From Multifurca ochricompacta (lineage: Eukaryota > Basidiomycota > Agaricomycetes > Russulales > Russulaceae), in assembly GCA_022496185.1 (NCBI GenBank), contig WTXG01000182.1, positions 1 to 64,000 on the forward strand: 64,000 nucleotides of DNA. The letters run 5' to 3'. The notes beneath the pieces are model-generated. The model was given only the letters and a program-made list of their open reading frames with translations, made no database searches and was not told the DNA's origin. Of this stretch, positions 19,894 through 31,116 are shown one piece after another. The position numbers and the translations under genes are program-made. Each line of letters begins with the position of its first letter. The first letter of the stretch is position 1.

Positions 19894-21486
19894 CAGTGGG
19901 TCAAAAAACCATCCCAATGTTTGCACCATTTCTAGTATTCACTCTATAGCACCTCAGCATTTAGGAATCTGGTTATGGTGTGGCTGTATGTCTGAAAGCC
20001 CTGCTTCCTGGCTACCATGCCCAATTTGGATCAAAGAGATTGGCCATGATATAAGCATTTTATGATCAAATCAAATCAATCAATCATCGGGACAGTTTTT
20101 TGACCCACATTTTTAATCCACTATCTGCCCAATTACTCCTTTTTTTCACCCCTTTTTGCCTTGGTAACTCCTTGAATCCTTTTAGTCATCCTTTCTATAA
20201 CCTTTTGCCATCATTCTGGTGCATTTTTATTCCACTCCTCCACCACCCTCTTCCACAACTCAGGTACCCCCTTGACTGGTTAAGATCCTTCTTCAGATCC
20301 ACCCAGAGGTGTCCAATGGGGCTAATATTTCAAGGGATTGGGCTATCCATACCAGGCTTCAATATTCCTGTCTTAAAACTGCTGGTTTGCCTTCTTGGAA
20401 TTGTGTTTTGGGTCATTGTCCTGCTGAAACATGGTTTCACCCTCCACCATTTCTTACTTTTCAAACCTTTCCACCACTCTGCCATCCAAAATATCACAGT
20501 ACTGGCATGGATTCATGATCCCCTAAACCCCTGTAAGCATTCCTAGTCCATTCCACCCCATACAAGACCAATACCATAAGTTCTTCCTCCTCCATGCTTG
20601 ACTGTCAGGGTGGTGGTTCTGTCAGAGAGTGGTTACCATGAAAATTGGACAGTGGATGACTGGAAAAAGATCTTGTGGTCAGGTGAGACTATAATGAACA
20701 GAATTGGTTCAGACAGAAGGAGCTACACTTGGAAAAATAAGGGAGAACCACCCTCTGACAGAACCACCACCCTGACAGTCAAGCATGGAGGAGGAAGAAC
20801 TTATGGTATTGGTCTTGTATGGGGTGGAATGGACTAGGAATGCTTACAGGGGTTTAGGGGATCATGAATCCATGCCAGTACTGTGATATTTTGGATGGCA
20901 GAGTGGTGGAAAGGTTTGAAAAGTAAGAAATGGTGGAGGGTGAAACCATGTTTCAGCAGGACAATGACCCAAAACACAATTCCAAGAAGGCAAACCAGCA
21001 GTTTTAAGACAGGAATATTGAAGCCTGGTATGGATAGCCCAATCCCTTGAAATATTAGCCCCATTGGACACCTCTGGGTGGATCTGAAGAAGGATCTTAA
21101 CCAGTCAAGGGGGTACCTGAGTTGTGGAAGAGGGTGGTGGAGGAGTGGAATAAAAATGCACCAGAATGATGGCAAAAGGTTATAGAAAGGATGACTAAAA
21201 GGATTCAAGGAGTTACCAAGGCAAAAAGGGGTGAAAAAAAGGAGTAATTGGGCAGATAGTGGATTAAAAATGTGGGTCAAAAAACTGTCCCGATGATTGA
21301 TTGATTTGATTTGATCATAAAATGCTTATATCATGGCCAATCTCTTTGATCCAAATTGGGCATGGTAGCCAGGAAGCAGGGCTTTCAGACATACAGCCAC
21401 ACCATAACCAGATTCCTAAATGCTGAGGTGCTATAGAGTGAATACTAGAAATGGTGCAAACATTGGGACAGTTTTTTGACCCACTG
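19894..21486. mobile_element. Palindromic (foldback) Tc1-derived element
   Basis: 1593 bp flanked by TA on both sides (19892-19893, 21487-21488), with ends CAGTGGGTCAAAAAAC and its complement. The arms 19894-20634 and 20746-21486 are symmetrical about 20690 with no net indel; the 20100-20546 and 20834-21280 segments encode identical proteins on opposite strands. Each 741-bp arm carries the 3' half of a Tc1 transposase gene. The 111-bp loop carries the middle part. It is a non-autonomous snap-back derivative that would fold into one long hairpin. Confidence 0.9.
20641..21240 (+). pseudogene. Tc1 transposase, middle and C-terminal part
   Basis: From the loop into the right arm the plus strand encodes NWTVDDWKKILWSGET, where the family has WSDET, so the first catalytic Asp is Gly. 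Then come KHGGGRTYGIGLVWGGMD and, after stops, remnants of the FQQDNDPKH motif near 20955-20985 and the SPDLNPIEHLW region near 21040. The mirror copy is on the minus strand of the left arm. It cannot make an active enzyme. Confidence 0.75.
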
Positions 21487-22297
21487 TATACATCTAAGAT
21501 CTGACATATGATCAAATTACATCATTAAACAAGATAACGAGATAACGTGTTCATTTAATCTAGTAGCTGATATAGTACATCTAAAGTACAAGCCTGTGCC
21601 ATGCCTGTTCCACAAAATGAAATAAAATAATAATGTAAATAAAGAATAAACTTAATCTTCTGAACATAAATCAGCAATTATTGAGGGATCCTGAGTAGCC
21701 ACAAATGAACGCGTTGTATCCAAGTGCGTATCTCCTTGACCGGGATGGACCAGGCCGGGTGTCCGAAATGCGCAATGCAAGTAAAGAACTTGCACGCGTT
21801 TCATTTTATGGGTAACCTGGGTATCAAAACAAATATCCAGGGGTTACCCCTGCCAATCACTATGAATTTGTCAATTATTTTTGCATTCTATGCAGTTATC
21901 TGACAGGCTTTTCATCAATGTTCTATAACATCTATCTAATCATCTTTGTATATTGAGGTGGATTTTAGTTGCACTTGTATAAAATTGAAACCAGAATAAT
22001 AAAACAACAATATAATAATGAATTATCTTAATCTTATGAATATAAAACAGGAATCTTTGAAGGATCCTGAGTAGCCACAAATGAACGCATTGTGCATCTC
22101 CTTGACCGGGATGGCCCGGGCTGGTTATCCAAAATGCGCAATGCAAGCAAAAAACTTGCACGCATTTACACAGGTAACCCGCAGGTGACCTGCGGGTAAC
22201 CCACGGGTTACCTGTACCCGTAGCGACAGGTACAGGTATGGGTATGGGTACCAATGAAGATACCCGGGGGTTACCCCTGCTATTCACTACAGGCAGG

Positions 22298-22856
22298 GCA
22301 CCACCAGCAGGCATGTTTGGCACAGGGGGAGACCTTGGTCACCAGCCAGCAGTCAGCAGACTCAGTCAAGGCTGTCATGATGGCAGCAGCCTGGGAATTG
22401 ATGTCAGCTGGGGAGTGGAGGCCATGTAGAGGGGCAGGAGTATGTCAAGGTGGGCAAGCCATGCCACCTGTGTTTTTGAGTCAAGGTCCTTGACATAGGA
22501 GTGTACAGGGGTTGCAGGAGATGTGTCAAGTAGTTGATGGCACCAGCAGAAGCGGAGGCCAGCATGATCTGAGGTGATGCCTGCAGACCAGTCCACTGAG
22601 ACAGGGCTGAGTGCACCAGAGGCCGTGAGGAGTGGGGATGACCAGACAAGATCAAGAGTGCTAGAGTGGGTTGAACCAGAGCCATGCTGTGTGATGACCC
22701 CTGGGACAGAGGCCAAGGTGAGGTCCTGGTCAGCCACCCAGTCAAGAAAGGCTGGTGCCAGGGAGGAGGTTCGCAGGCCTGGTGGGGACCAGGTGGGATG
22801 GTGAAGATTGAAGTCCCCCACCAGGAGTAAAGGAGTGTGGAGGCCAAGGTCCAGTT
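22298..22856 (-). pseudogene. LINE1 ORF2, C-terminal part of the APE-type endonuclease
   Basis: Contains the endonuclease motif LLLVGDFNLHHPTW, then THSSTLDLVW and SDHAGLRF, the conserved DFN and SDH signatures of APE-like LINE endonucleases that nick the target. GypA1 separates it from the preceding residues at 30313, and hAT1a from the RT. Confidence 0.8.
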
Positions 22857-23431
22857 TGTTACGTCCAGTGTGGGACGTTCCACACGACTTGTGTGACAGC
22901 ATAATGCAGGGATTCGGATAAGAAACCAATAAGGTCTCTTGGAGTAAAGTGTGACAAGTCAAAGTCAAAGAGGCTGTACTCTAAGACAATGGTGAGCGGA
23001 AAGTGCCAGAAGCACTTGAGACAGACAGACGTTTCAAGAGGACAAGTCCAGAAGACTAGCACTGATGTATTCAATAAGTCGAGTCTAAGGTCTACCGGGT
23101 AGCTATAGTGGACTTATATACGTAAGGCAGTGGGTGTCTATGAGATAAGGATACGGAGTCAAGTGGGCCCAAATATCTGAAAGCGGAGGGCGTAAAGCCT
23201 GGCTTCTACTGATAGGGGATTAAGTAAATGTCCGATCGTATGATAAGGAGATAAGCGATAAGCAAAGAGACAAGTAGGTAAACATGAACAAGCAAACGAG
23301 TCACGGGGATGGACGGAGGGCATGTGACGGATCCCACGATGGAGACGTGATCTGGTAGTGAAGCGTGGGTGGCAGGGAGGGGTTATCGTTGGGCAAGAAA
23401 AAGAATATGGGAAGTGATGGGGTTCGTAACA
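22857..23431 (-). repeat. GypA1 3' LTR
   Basis: 575 bp, TGTTACGTCC to TTCGTAACA. It lacks a 7-bp duplication (GAATGGT type) present in the 5' LTR near 29870. Confidence 0.9.
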
Positions 23432-23445
23432 TCACCCCCTCTTCT
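23432..23445 (-). other. GypA1 polypurine tract
   Basis: Minus-strand AGAAGAGGGGGTGA abuts the 3' LTR. The GGGGGTGA core is shared with GypA2 and the gag-only element. Confidence 0.65.
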
Positions 23446-23462
23446 GGTTCTAGCAGTCCCAG

Positions 23463-24654
23463 CTAGAAACGACTCGTACCGTCATCATCTTGAACCAACT
23501 CTAGGTAGTCGTCAGCTACATTACGGTCATTCATGCTGTACGACTCCAACTCCTGCGGGCATGCATGGGTACGGAGGAATCCATATGGGCCGTGCTGACC
23601 ACATGCGCAGCACAAGTCGTAGACAGGGCAGTCGATCTCTTTATGCCCAGCGTTGTGACGGAGACACTTGCCGCACCATCCCGACGGGTTGGTGATCGTC
23701 GGGGCCACCCCTACTCGTCGGAAGATGCAGTGTCGGCTCCAATGGAGATTGCTACGGCAGTGGCGACACCATTTGCGATTGAGCGGGCAGTTCCAACTGA
23801 TGTGGTACCTGCTGTTGCAATGCCAGCAGGTCTCTCCATGGGGGTTTTCATGTAGGCGTGGCATCTTGAGTCGACTCAGCAGCAGCGTCGGGGCCGCGCC
23901 CAAGGTTCGAGGGGGGAGGGGTCGCGCATAAGTGTCGGCGTACCTTTCAGCGATCGTTTGATACGCGTCTCCTTTTCCAACCTCTTCCTGATCTCAACAA
24001 TCTCCTGTTCCAACTGGAACATCCCATTCGTAAGCCTGGCCATCATCTTCGCGTGCTCTTTGTACTGCTGGTTTAATGTCCTTCGCAACGTAATGTTCTT
24101 CCTCAACCTCATGACTTCTGCTTTCAGGCGCGGGAGCCTCATATTGTTCATCACTTCGTCAATCGCAAAGGCGCGGCAATCCTCCGCAGCAAGGTGGCCC
24201 AACTGTTCATCAGTCAATGTGTGATGAAGCCGACCTGTGTACCTTTCGTCCAGATACACGGGAGCCCCGTAGACCGGCCCATCCTTCTTCATACACCCCG
24301 CTACATCCATTCCTCCATTGGTATAGTAAATGTACTTCGCGATGGCTGTGGTTCCGTCGGCCATGGTGGTCTCTAAGGGAAATACATTGAGGAATTGGGG
24401 TTGTTGGGAATGAAAGGGAACTTGGGGGCTTCATCGTCGATCTCTCCATTGAGTAGGTCGTTGGGATGGGGGTCTTCACTGTGAGTGAAGTCGTTGTTTG
24501 GGTTCAGGGATTGGTTTTTGATACGAGCCTCCACAGCTTCATAATCGATGGGGGAAGAGGGACGAGTGGACGGGTGAGCAGACAGGAAGTTTTCGACAAT
24601 AGTCATGGGGGAAGTAAAAGCGTCGATGGCAGCAGAGGCGGCGATGAAAGACAT
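23463..24654 (-). pseudogene. GypA1 accessory ORF: coiled coil plus four zinc knuckles
   Basis: About 400 codons between pol and the 3' LTR. Start Met at 24654 (MSFIAASAAIDAF) aligns with GypA2 and the chimeric element. Then PHPNDL, the core IAKYIYYTNGGMDVAGC and PVYGAPVYLDERYTG, a coiled coil (24090-23960), and four CCHC-like knuckles: CWHCNSRYHISWNC, CRHCRSNLHWSRHC, CGKCLRHNAGHKEIDC and CCACGQHGPYGFLRTHAC. The end is acidic (YLELVQDDDG) and lies 18 bases before the polypurine tract. Two single-base shifts (near 24370 and 23890) split this copy. It has no membrane segment, so it is not Env. A second nucleic-acid-binding protein is my inference. Confidence 0.7.
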
Positions 24655-24729
24655 GATGGACTGTTCTGTGGTAGTAATTCGCTGGGGGAGCATATACTGG
24701 GGAATCCAAGAGAGTCTGGGACTGTTCTT

Positions 24730-27700
24730 TTAACTGTTTTTGGGCGCTTTTGGGTGCTGGGTATGGAACTCCGTGATAAGGACTGGGGCAAAGATATCTC
24801 CAGCTGGTTCCCACGAGTTGTCAGAGGCTGGGAATCCCTTCCACTTAACTAGGTAGTACAGCTTGTGCCCTCGGCCTTGTTGCTTGGAATCTAGAATGCG
24901 TTCCACTTCCCACTCTTCTTCTCCATCGATAAGGTCAGGTGGGGGTCTCGAGAAGTTTTCTCCATGCAGGGACGTTTCTTTATATGGTGTGAGTAGTCTG
25001 GCATGGAAGACCAGATGAATGTGCCATGTAGGGGGGAGTTCAAGTTCGTATGACACATCTGACAGCTTCCTTGTTATTTTGAAAGGTCCGTGACGTCGGG
25101 GCGCCAACTTGGCTGTTGGATGTGACGTGTGAATGTTCTTCCCTTCCAACCATACCAGGTCATTGGTCTGATAGGGCATAAACCTTGTCGGCTTCTCTGC
25201 CAGGGTCTTTTGCGCCTTCAACAGGTTCTCATTGGCCGATTTCCTGACCTCTTCCCATTGGCTGATACGCTGCGTGGCTGAAGGGACGTTCACCGATTTT
25301 CCTGTCCATGTGGCTCGAGGTGTCCATCCCATGATAAGTGAGAATGGGGAATGCTTTGTAGTGCCATTGGGCCAGGAGTTGTGTGCAAATTCTGCTGTTG
25401 CAAGCCAATCCGCCCAATCGTCCTGACGTCCGTTACACCAAAAGCAAAGATACTGCTCGAGCCACTGATTTGTTCTTTCTGATTGTCCATCTGTCTGTGG
25501 GTGGTACGCCGTAGAGATGTTTTGGGCAATATTCAGCATCTTGCAGAGTGCTCTGGCGAATGCGGATGTGAAGCGTGGGTCACGGTCTGAGATAATCTTT
25601 TCGGGGAGACCATAGTGTCTGTAGACATGATCCAGGTAGAGTTTGGCCACTCCTTCTGCTGTAATGGACTCATTGCAGGGTATGAACAGCGCCACCTTTG
25701 AGCAATCATGGTCAGTGATGGTCAGGATCGAGTCGAAACCTCTGGAATTAGGGAGTTTAACGATGAAGTCCATGGCGATGGTCTGGAATGGTTGTGAAGC
25801 CGTTGGCATAATTGGGAATGGTGCCGGTGGGTGTGGGTGCGTATTCACTTTATTAGCCTGGCATTCGGCACATCCCTTCACATACTCTTCCACATCTTTT
25901 TTTCATGTTCGGCCACCAGTAGTCTCGTTTGGCAAGCGCGTAGGTGTTAGCAATGCCTGGGTGTCCTGCGGAGGGGAGGTCGTGGTGAAAATGGATCACC
26001 CCCCTCTTAATGTTGTCGCCACCGGTGACAACAAGTCGATCCCCGTCCTTCCACCAGAGGCCGTCGATCCTCTTCAGGTTATGTGCCTCCGCCCATGTTT
26101 CGCATAACTGTTGATTCATGTTTTGCGAAACCTGGGCCCATAGATCCATGTCGTGAAGACTGACAATGGCTGTCTTCGCGAAAACTTCCTCTGGGAGTAC
26201 CATCACATCATTGTTGTCTTCCGCACCACTATTCAGATCCGGTCGCCTTGATAGGGCATCTGCATGAGCATTACGACTTCCAGCAATGTGCTTCAGTTCA
26301 AAGTTGTATTCTTCGAGCTCTAGGACTTCACGAGCAACCTGTCGGCTTATTTTGTGAGGTTCCTTCCAATAGAGTAGGTTGGAGTGATCGGTATGAATGA
26401 TGGTCTTGTAAGAAGTCCCTGCTAAGTATGGCCGCCAGTGTCGTAACGCTTTTACTATGGCCAATAGCTCTCTATCCCAAATGTCATAATTTCGTTCCGC
26501 TGGCGAGAATGTTTCTGAATAAAAGGCTACAGGGTGGAGAAGTCCCATCGCGTCTCGTTGATTCAGTATGGCACCATTCGCGAAGTGAGATGCGTCAACT
26601 TCAAGTTCAAAGGGTTTCTGCAGATCTGGTTGTAAAAGGACCGGTTCTGAGCTGATGATGTCATGAATTTGTTCAAAAGCCGTTTGATGCTCCTCCATCC
26701 AGTGCCAAGGGACGTCTTTCTTCAGCAATCCGTTCAGTGGTTGGGCGATCCCTGAGAATCCCCGAACGAAGCATTGATAGAAGTTACAGAAACCGATAAA
26801 AGACCATACGTCCTTGACACACGTAGGCACTGGCCATTCCCGGACTCCTTGCACCTTTACAGGGTCCATCCATACCTGTCCTCCCTCTAGGATAACTCCT
26901 AGGTACTCTACACTTGGCTGTTCGAATGAGCATTTGGCGGGTTTAAGGTACAGATCGTGTTCGCGAAGGATGTCCAACACCTGATGCACTCGTTCTCGAT
27001 GGTGGGTCAGGTCGTTCGTGGTGGCAACCAATATGTCATCCATGTAAACCACTACTTCGCCAGTGAGAATGAGGTCGCGGAAGATGTGGTTCATCATCGA
27101 TTGGAAGGTAGCAGGTGAGTTGGTAAGGCCAAAAAACATAACATTTGGTTCGAACAGCCCCTGATTGGTCTTGAAGGCCGCTTTACATTGATCCCCCTCT
27201 TTGATTCGAATGTTATTGTATCCCCAGCGGATGTCCATTTTGGAGAATAAGGACTTATCCCTCATGGTGTCGATGAGTTCCGAAATAAGTGGCAAAGGGT
27301 AGGTGTTTTTCACAGTATAGGCGTTTATCCGTCGGTAATCCTGAACAGGTCGAAGTTTGCCATCTTTCTTCTTGATAAAGAAGAACGGCGATGCGTATGG
27401 TGACTTTGACGGTCTGATGTATCCTTTTGCAAGATGTTCTTCCAGGAACGCTGTAAGCGCAGTTTGTTCTGCCTGTGACAACAGGTAGATTTTGCAGTCG
27501 ATTGCCGATGGGGTATCAGATACGAAGTCAATGGCGTGATCCCATGGTCGCGTGGGGGGGAAGCGTTGCGATTCCTCCTCTGAGAACACTTTCCAGTGTC
27601 TATGGTATTCCACTGGTACCACTTCTTCAAATGTCTTTTCCGTACGCCCTTCTACTGCCTTCTGCGCGAGCTCTGATGCTTTGGTAACGAAACAGCAGCT

Positions 27701-28282
27701 TGGGTCCTCCTCTTTTGTTACTGCCGCTGTAGAGTGTCGGGCTGCGTAGTCGTACCCCATAGATGTAATGAGCACAGGGTAGGAGTCCTTGCTCATTGTT
27801 GCATCGCCCCAATTGATCTTGGGTTCGAATGCAGCGAGCCAGGGATATCCCAGAACTAAGTCTTCTCCACCTAAGTTGGTGACTAGGAAGCGTATTGTTT
27901 TTGTCTTCTCCCCCACCTGGACGTTCAGGTCGGTGTAATGCGTAATTTTTCCTGCCCGATTGGCAGTCCCGTCAATATTCCAGATATTCTTTTCTTGGGG
28001 GAGTGTCAACATTCCTAATCCCATGGTTTTCACCATCCGTGGACTGATGAAATTATCGGTAGCTCCTGAGTCAATCAGGATGTCGCAATCAGCCGTTCTC
28101 TGTGTAGTCTCGAAATGCACTGGTACTTTCAACGATTTGAAGCGACTAGTATACACAGAGGTTACATGTAATGCTCGTGCCCAGGCTGATGGGTTTGAGC
28201 CGATCAAAAATCCTTCTTTGTGAATGCCTTTTCCACTAGGATGGCTTGCACCTCTTTGCTTTCCTTCATCATGCTTGCCCAT
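24730..28282 (-). pseudogene. GypA1 pol polyprotein
   Basis: Protease with ILIDSGATDNFI; RT with PFFFIKKKDGKLRPVQDYRR, FFGLTNSPATFQSMMN and VVVYMDDILVAT; RNase H with LEVDASHFANGA, DRELLAIVKALRHW, HTDHSNLLYW; integrase with the HHCC finger, AMDFIVKLP, SDRDPRF and GQSERTNQW; chromodomain WEVERILDSKQQ ... LYYLVKWKGFPASDNSWEP. All catalytic residues are present. One extra base in an A run (T run on the plus strand near 25902) shifts the frame inside the integrase zinc finger. Pol overlaps the gag end by 79 nt in the -1 frame. Without that shift it would be nearly intact. Confidence 0.92.
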
Positions 28283-29711
28283 ATTTCCTGCGCCTTTTCT
28301 TCTTTCGTCCTTTTGCTGACGGTCGGTGGATTGTTATGGACTGGTGCAACCATCGCTTCCGCCGCTCGTACCCCCTTTTTCGGGCATTCCCTGGACATGT
28401 GCCCTTGCACCTTGCAGCGAAAGCACCTTCCTTCTTTCATCAACATTTGCCTTTCATCCTCCGTGAGCGCAACCCGGGCTCTGGTTCTGTCAGCAGAGGT
28501 ATCCATGGCATTCGGATCCCTCTGACTAGTATGTGTGGGTTTGACTCCGAAGGCGGCCTTCCATTGGTCGCGGGTCTTTCCCTTCTTTGTGTCGACCCCA
28601 AAACGCGTCTGAAAATCGAGGTAATCTTGCTGCTGTCGGCGAGCAGCATCGACCCATGTATCCCAATCATTGGGATGATGAAACTGGATGATGTTCTTCA
28701 CCAATGGGTTGGGCAACCCCTGGGAGAAGAGGTCCAGTGTGGCCTCTTCATCGGTGTCATAGCCGGCTCTGTTGGCCAGACTTCTGAACTTTGCTACATA
28801 AGCGTCGAGTTCTCCCTTCTCCATTCTGAGGGACTTAAGCTCTCGAGCGGCCTTCTGTTTGGCCTGCCCATCCGTGAATGTGTCTTTAAATCTTTGGGCA
28901 ATGGTTTCCCAAAGGCCTTCGCTAGTGGTACGACAGCCACTTTCGATTTGTTCGTTCAGCCACTCCAGCTGTTCCATGGTCCAATCGTCTACAGCCTCCC
29001 CTTGGATCAGAGAGAGAAAGAGGTTTGCATGTTGGAAAGGGTTAATGATCTGGGGGACGTCATGGTTGAAGTTCTTAAAGGTCGTGAACTCCAGCATAAA
29101 TTTTTTGCTTTGCGACCGATCCCCAGTGAACGTTTGGGGCAGTACTCCCGACAACCGCCCCGATGGTGGGGGAATGTTGGGTGGTAACATGGCTGGCGGA
29201 GGTGGGGGGGGAGGTGCTGGGTCTGGGAGCTGGGCGGCGATAGTGGACATGTTTTGGTAAAATGGGGTGACGGTGTCGGTGGACTGTATTGAAATCTGGG
29301 GAGTTGTCAAAGCAGGGGCTCTGGACGTGACAACTGCCAGTGCAACTGGGGTTGTAGTCGACGCTAATACCAGTGCTTCTTCACTAGGTTCTTCTACGTA
29401 CTCTTCTGGCTCAGAGTCCGTAACGATGGCCGGGGATTCTCTCTCCACGGTCCTAATCCAAATTCAGGAGGAGCGGGTCCTGTAGTAACCCAAGAGTGTC
29501 GGCTGTCCAAATATTGGATACGATACCAAACTCTTTTCTCGTTGTCATATTCTACTGGTTGGTATCTTCCGTCGTGATAGACGTAGTATCCAAACTTGGA
29601 CTCAAAATCTTTCCAGGTGGCAGAGCCAAGTACTTGTTGTGAAAGGTCAGGCTCATCCCTTCGTTCGATGGGTTCTTCTTTGAACAGGGTCTGACTGCGG
29701 CTGGAAGCCAT
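28204..29711 (-). pseudogene. GypA1 gag
   Basis: ATG at 29711, 7 nt after the primer site. The N-terminal block (LSQQVLGSATWKDFESKFGY), a Pro-rich stretch, the capsid region (SKKFMLEFTTFKNFNHDVPQ, DDWTMEQLEWLNEQ, LFSQGLPNPLVKNIIQFHHP) and a CCHC knuckle CFRCKVQGHMSREC are all visible. A one-base deletion near 29446, next to the GPWREN motif, separates the first ~88 codons from the remaining 414. The C-terminus ends in KKDF and overlaps pol. It would form the RNA-packaging particle. Confidence 0.88.
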
Positions 29712-29717
29712 GATGAG

Positions 29718-29728
29718 AGACTCGACTT
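29718..29728 (-). other. GypA1 self-priming primer-binding site
   Basis: Minus-strand AAGTCGAGTCT two bases inside the 5' LTR, fully complementary to AGACTCGACTT at 29957-29967 in that LTR. Confidence 0.7.
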
Positions 29729-29730
29729 GA

Positions 29731-30312
29731 TGTTACGTCCAGTGCGGGACATTCCACACGACTTGTGTGACAGCGTAATGCAGGGATTCGGATAAGAAAC
29801 CAATAAGGTCTCTTGGAGTAAAGTGTGACGAGTCAAAGTCAAAGAGGCTGTACTCTAAGACAATGGTGAATGGTGAGTGGAAAGTGCCAGAAGCACTTGA
29901 GACAGACAGACGTTTCAAGAGGACAAGTCCAGAAGACTAGCACTGATGTATTCAATAAGTCGAGTCTAAGGTCTACCGGGTAGCTATAGCAGACTTATAT
30001 ACGTAAGGCAGTGGGCGTCTATGAGATAAGGATACGGAGTCAAGTGGGCCCAAATATCTGAAAGCGGAGGGCATAAAGCCTGGCTTCTACTGATAGGGGA
30101 TTAAGTAAATGTCCGATCGTATGATAAGGAGATAAGCGATAAGCAAAGAGACAAGTAGGTAAACATGAACAAGCAAACGAGTCACGGGGATGGACGGAGG
30201 GCATGTGACGGATCCCACGATGGAGACATGATCTGGTAGTGAAGCGTGGGCGGCAGGGAGGGGTTATCATTGGGCAAGAAAAAGAATATGGGAAGTGATG
30301 GGGTTCGTAACA
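29731..30312 (-). repeat. GypA1 5' LTR
   Basis: 582 bp, TGTTACGTCC to TTCGTAACA, followed by CAGTT. Confidence 0.9.
29957..30001 (-). promoter_or_regulatory. GypA1 TATA box and predicted transcript start
   Basis: Minus-strand TATATAA begins at 30001, and AGACTCGACTT begins 34 nt later at 29967. The start is predicted from complementarity to the primer site. Confidence 0.6.
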
Positions 30313-30360
30313 CAGTTGAAGGAGTGTCCCCAAGGCAGTGGGGTCTGAGACATCATTGTA
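30313..30360 (-). pseudogene. LINE1 endonuclease fragment between two insertions
   Basis: A 48-bp LINE piece encoding DVSDPTALGTLLQL. It joins in frame to SFYN at 31117 on one side and to DLGLHTPLLLVGDFN at 22856 on the other. Confidence 0.75.
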
Positions 30361-31111
30361 TGTCACAGCCAGGTCTCTGCTGTGTCAAAGGTCGTTCTGG
30401 CCTGAGGTCCTCAAGATGCAAGACATGCAAGCTTCAAAGTCAAGGTGTCGAGGTCAAGCCAATTCAAGGTTTCAGGGCAGGCTACAGCAAGCCACGGTCA
30501 AGATTCAAAGGCCCACAAAGTACAAGGGGGCACGCGTCAGCTTCAAGGTATCAAGGCAAACCACAAGGGCCGCGTTCAAGGTTCAAGGCCCACACAAAAT
30601 AGGAGGGGCGCGTGCAAGAAGCGAGTCGAGGCAGTGGCAATAGGCCCTGCTGAAGATCTGGGGTGAAGGCTTCCTAAGTTGCAGCTTAGGAAGTTCAAGA
30701 GGGATTCTGAGGAAGAACAGTAAACCTGTATTAGATACAAGAGAACAGACTTAAAGTCTGTCTCTCCAGTATGTACTGCTTAAATACAAGTACTCTAGTG
30801 TCTTTGTAAGTAAAGTAGAAGATCCAATATAGTAAAGTAAATGTCCATGTGAATCTCCAGTGGAGATTGAGTCAGGGAATGCAAGTGGTGTTGCACCCAC
30901 TCCAAAAGCAAATGAGTGTCAGTCCAAGTCAGTCTAAGTCCGAAAATCAGATCAGATAAGAAAGATCATCAACTCCAGTCACATGACTCGGAGTAAGAAG
31001 TCGAAACGTTGAAACAGAAGTCGAACGCACGCGGGTCGAAAAACCGTCACAAAACGTCACACGCACGTAACAAGCGTGTCACAAACCATTACATCGACAA
31101 AAAGCGTCACA
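30361..31111. repeat. Solo LTR-E
   Basis: 751 bp, TGTCACAGCC to GCGTCACA, with a perfect TTGTA duplication (30356-30360, 31112-31116). It matches 1-675. It has no coding potential, and the orientation is uncertain. Confidence 0.85.
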
Positions 31112-31116
31112 TTGTA

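Larger units (their letters stand above)
19247..22289. mobile_element. hAT1a, non-autonomous hAT element
   Basis: 3043 bp with termini TAGGGATCAGCAAGGG and (complement) TAGTGAATAGCAGGGG, and a perfect 8-bp target duplication CAGGCAGG (19239-19246, 22290-22297). Both the 8-bp duplication and TAGxGA termini are typical of hAT. The subterminal regions carry many GGGTA/TACCC and GGTAACC units, likely transposase sites. No transposase is encoded. A palindromic Tc1 element (19894-21486) fills the middle. It interrupts LINE1 ORF2. Confidence 0.85.
22857..30312 (-). mobile_element. GypA1, full-length Ty3/gypsy chromovirus with accessory ORF
   Basis: 7456 bp with 575- and 582-bp LTRs and a perfect CAGTT target duplication (22852-22856, 30313-30317). 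Gene order on the minus strand: gag, then pol in the -1 frame (protease, RT, RNase H, integrase, chromodomain), then the accessory ORF, then the polypurine tract. Only three single-base indels were seen to break its genes, making it one of the better-preserved elements here. It sits in the LINE1 endonuclease. Confidence 0.92.

Noticed and set aside
20100..20546. A 148-codon frame as a gene of unknown function
   Set aside because: It is the antisense of the Tc1 transposase 3' half and is mirrored exactly in the right arm.
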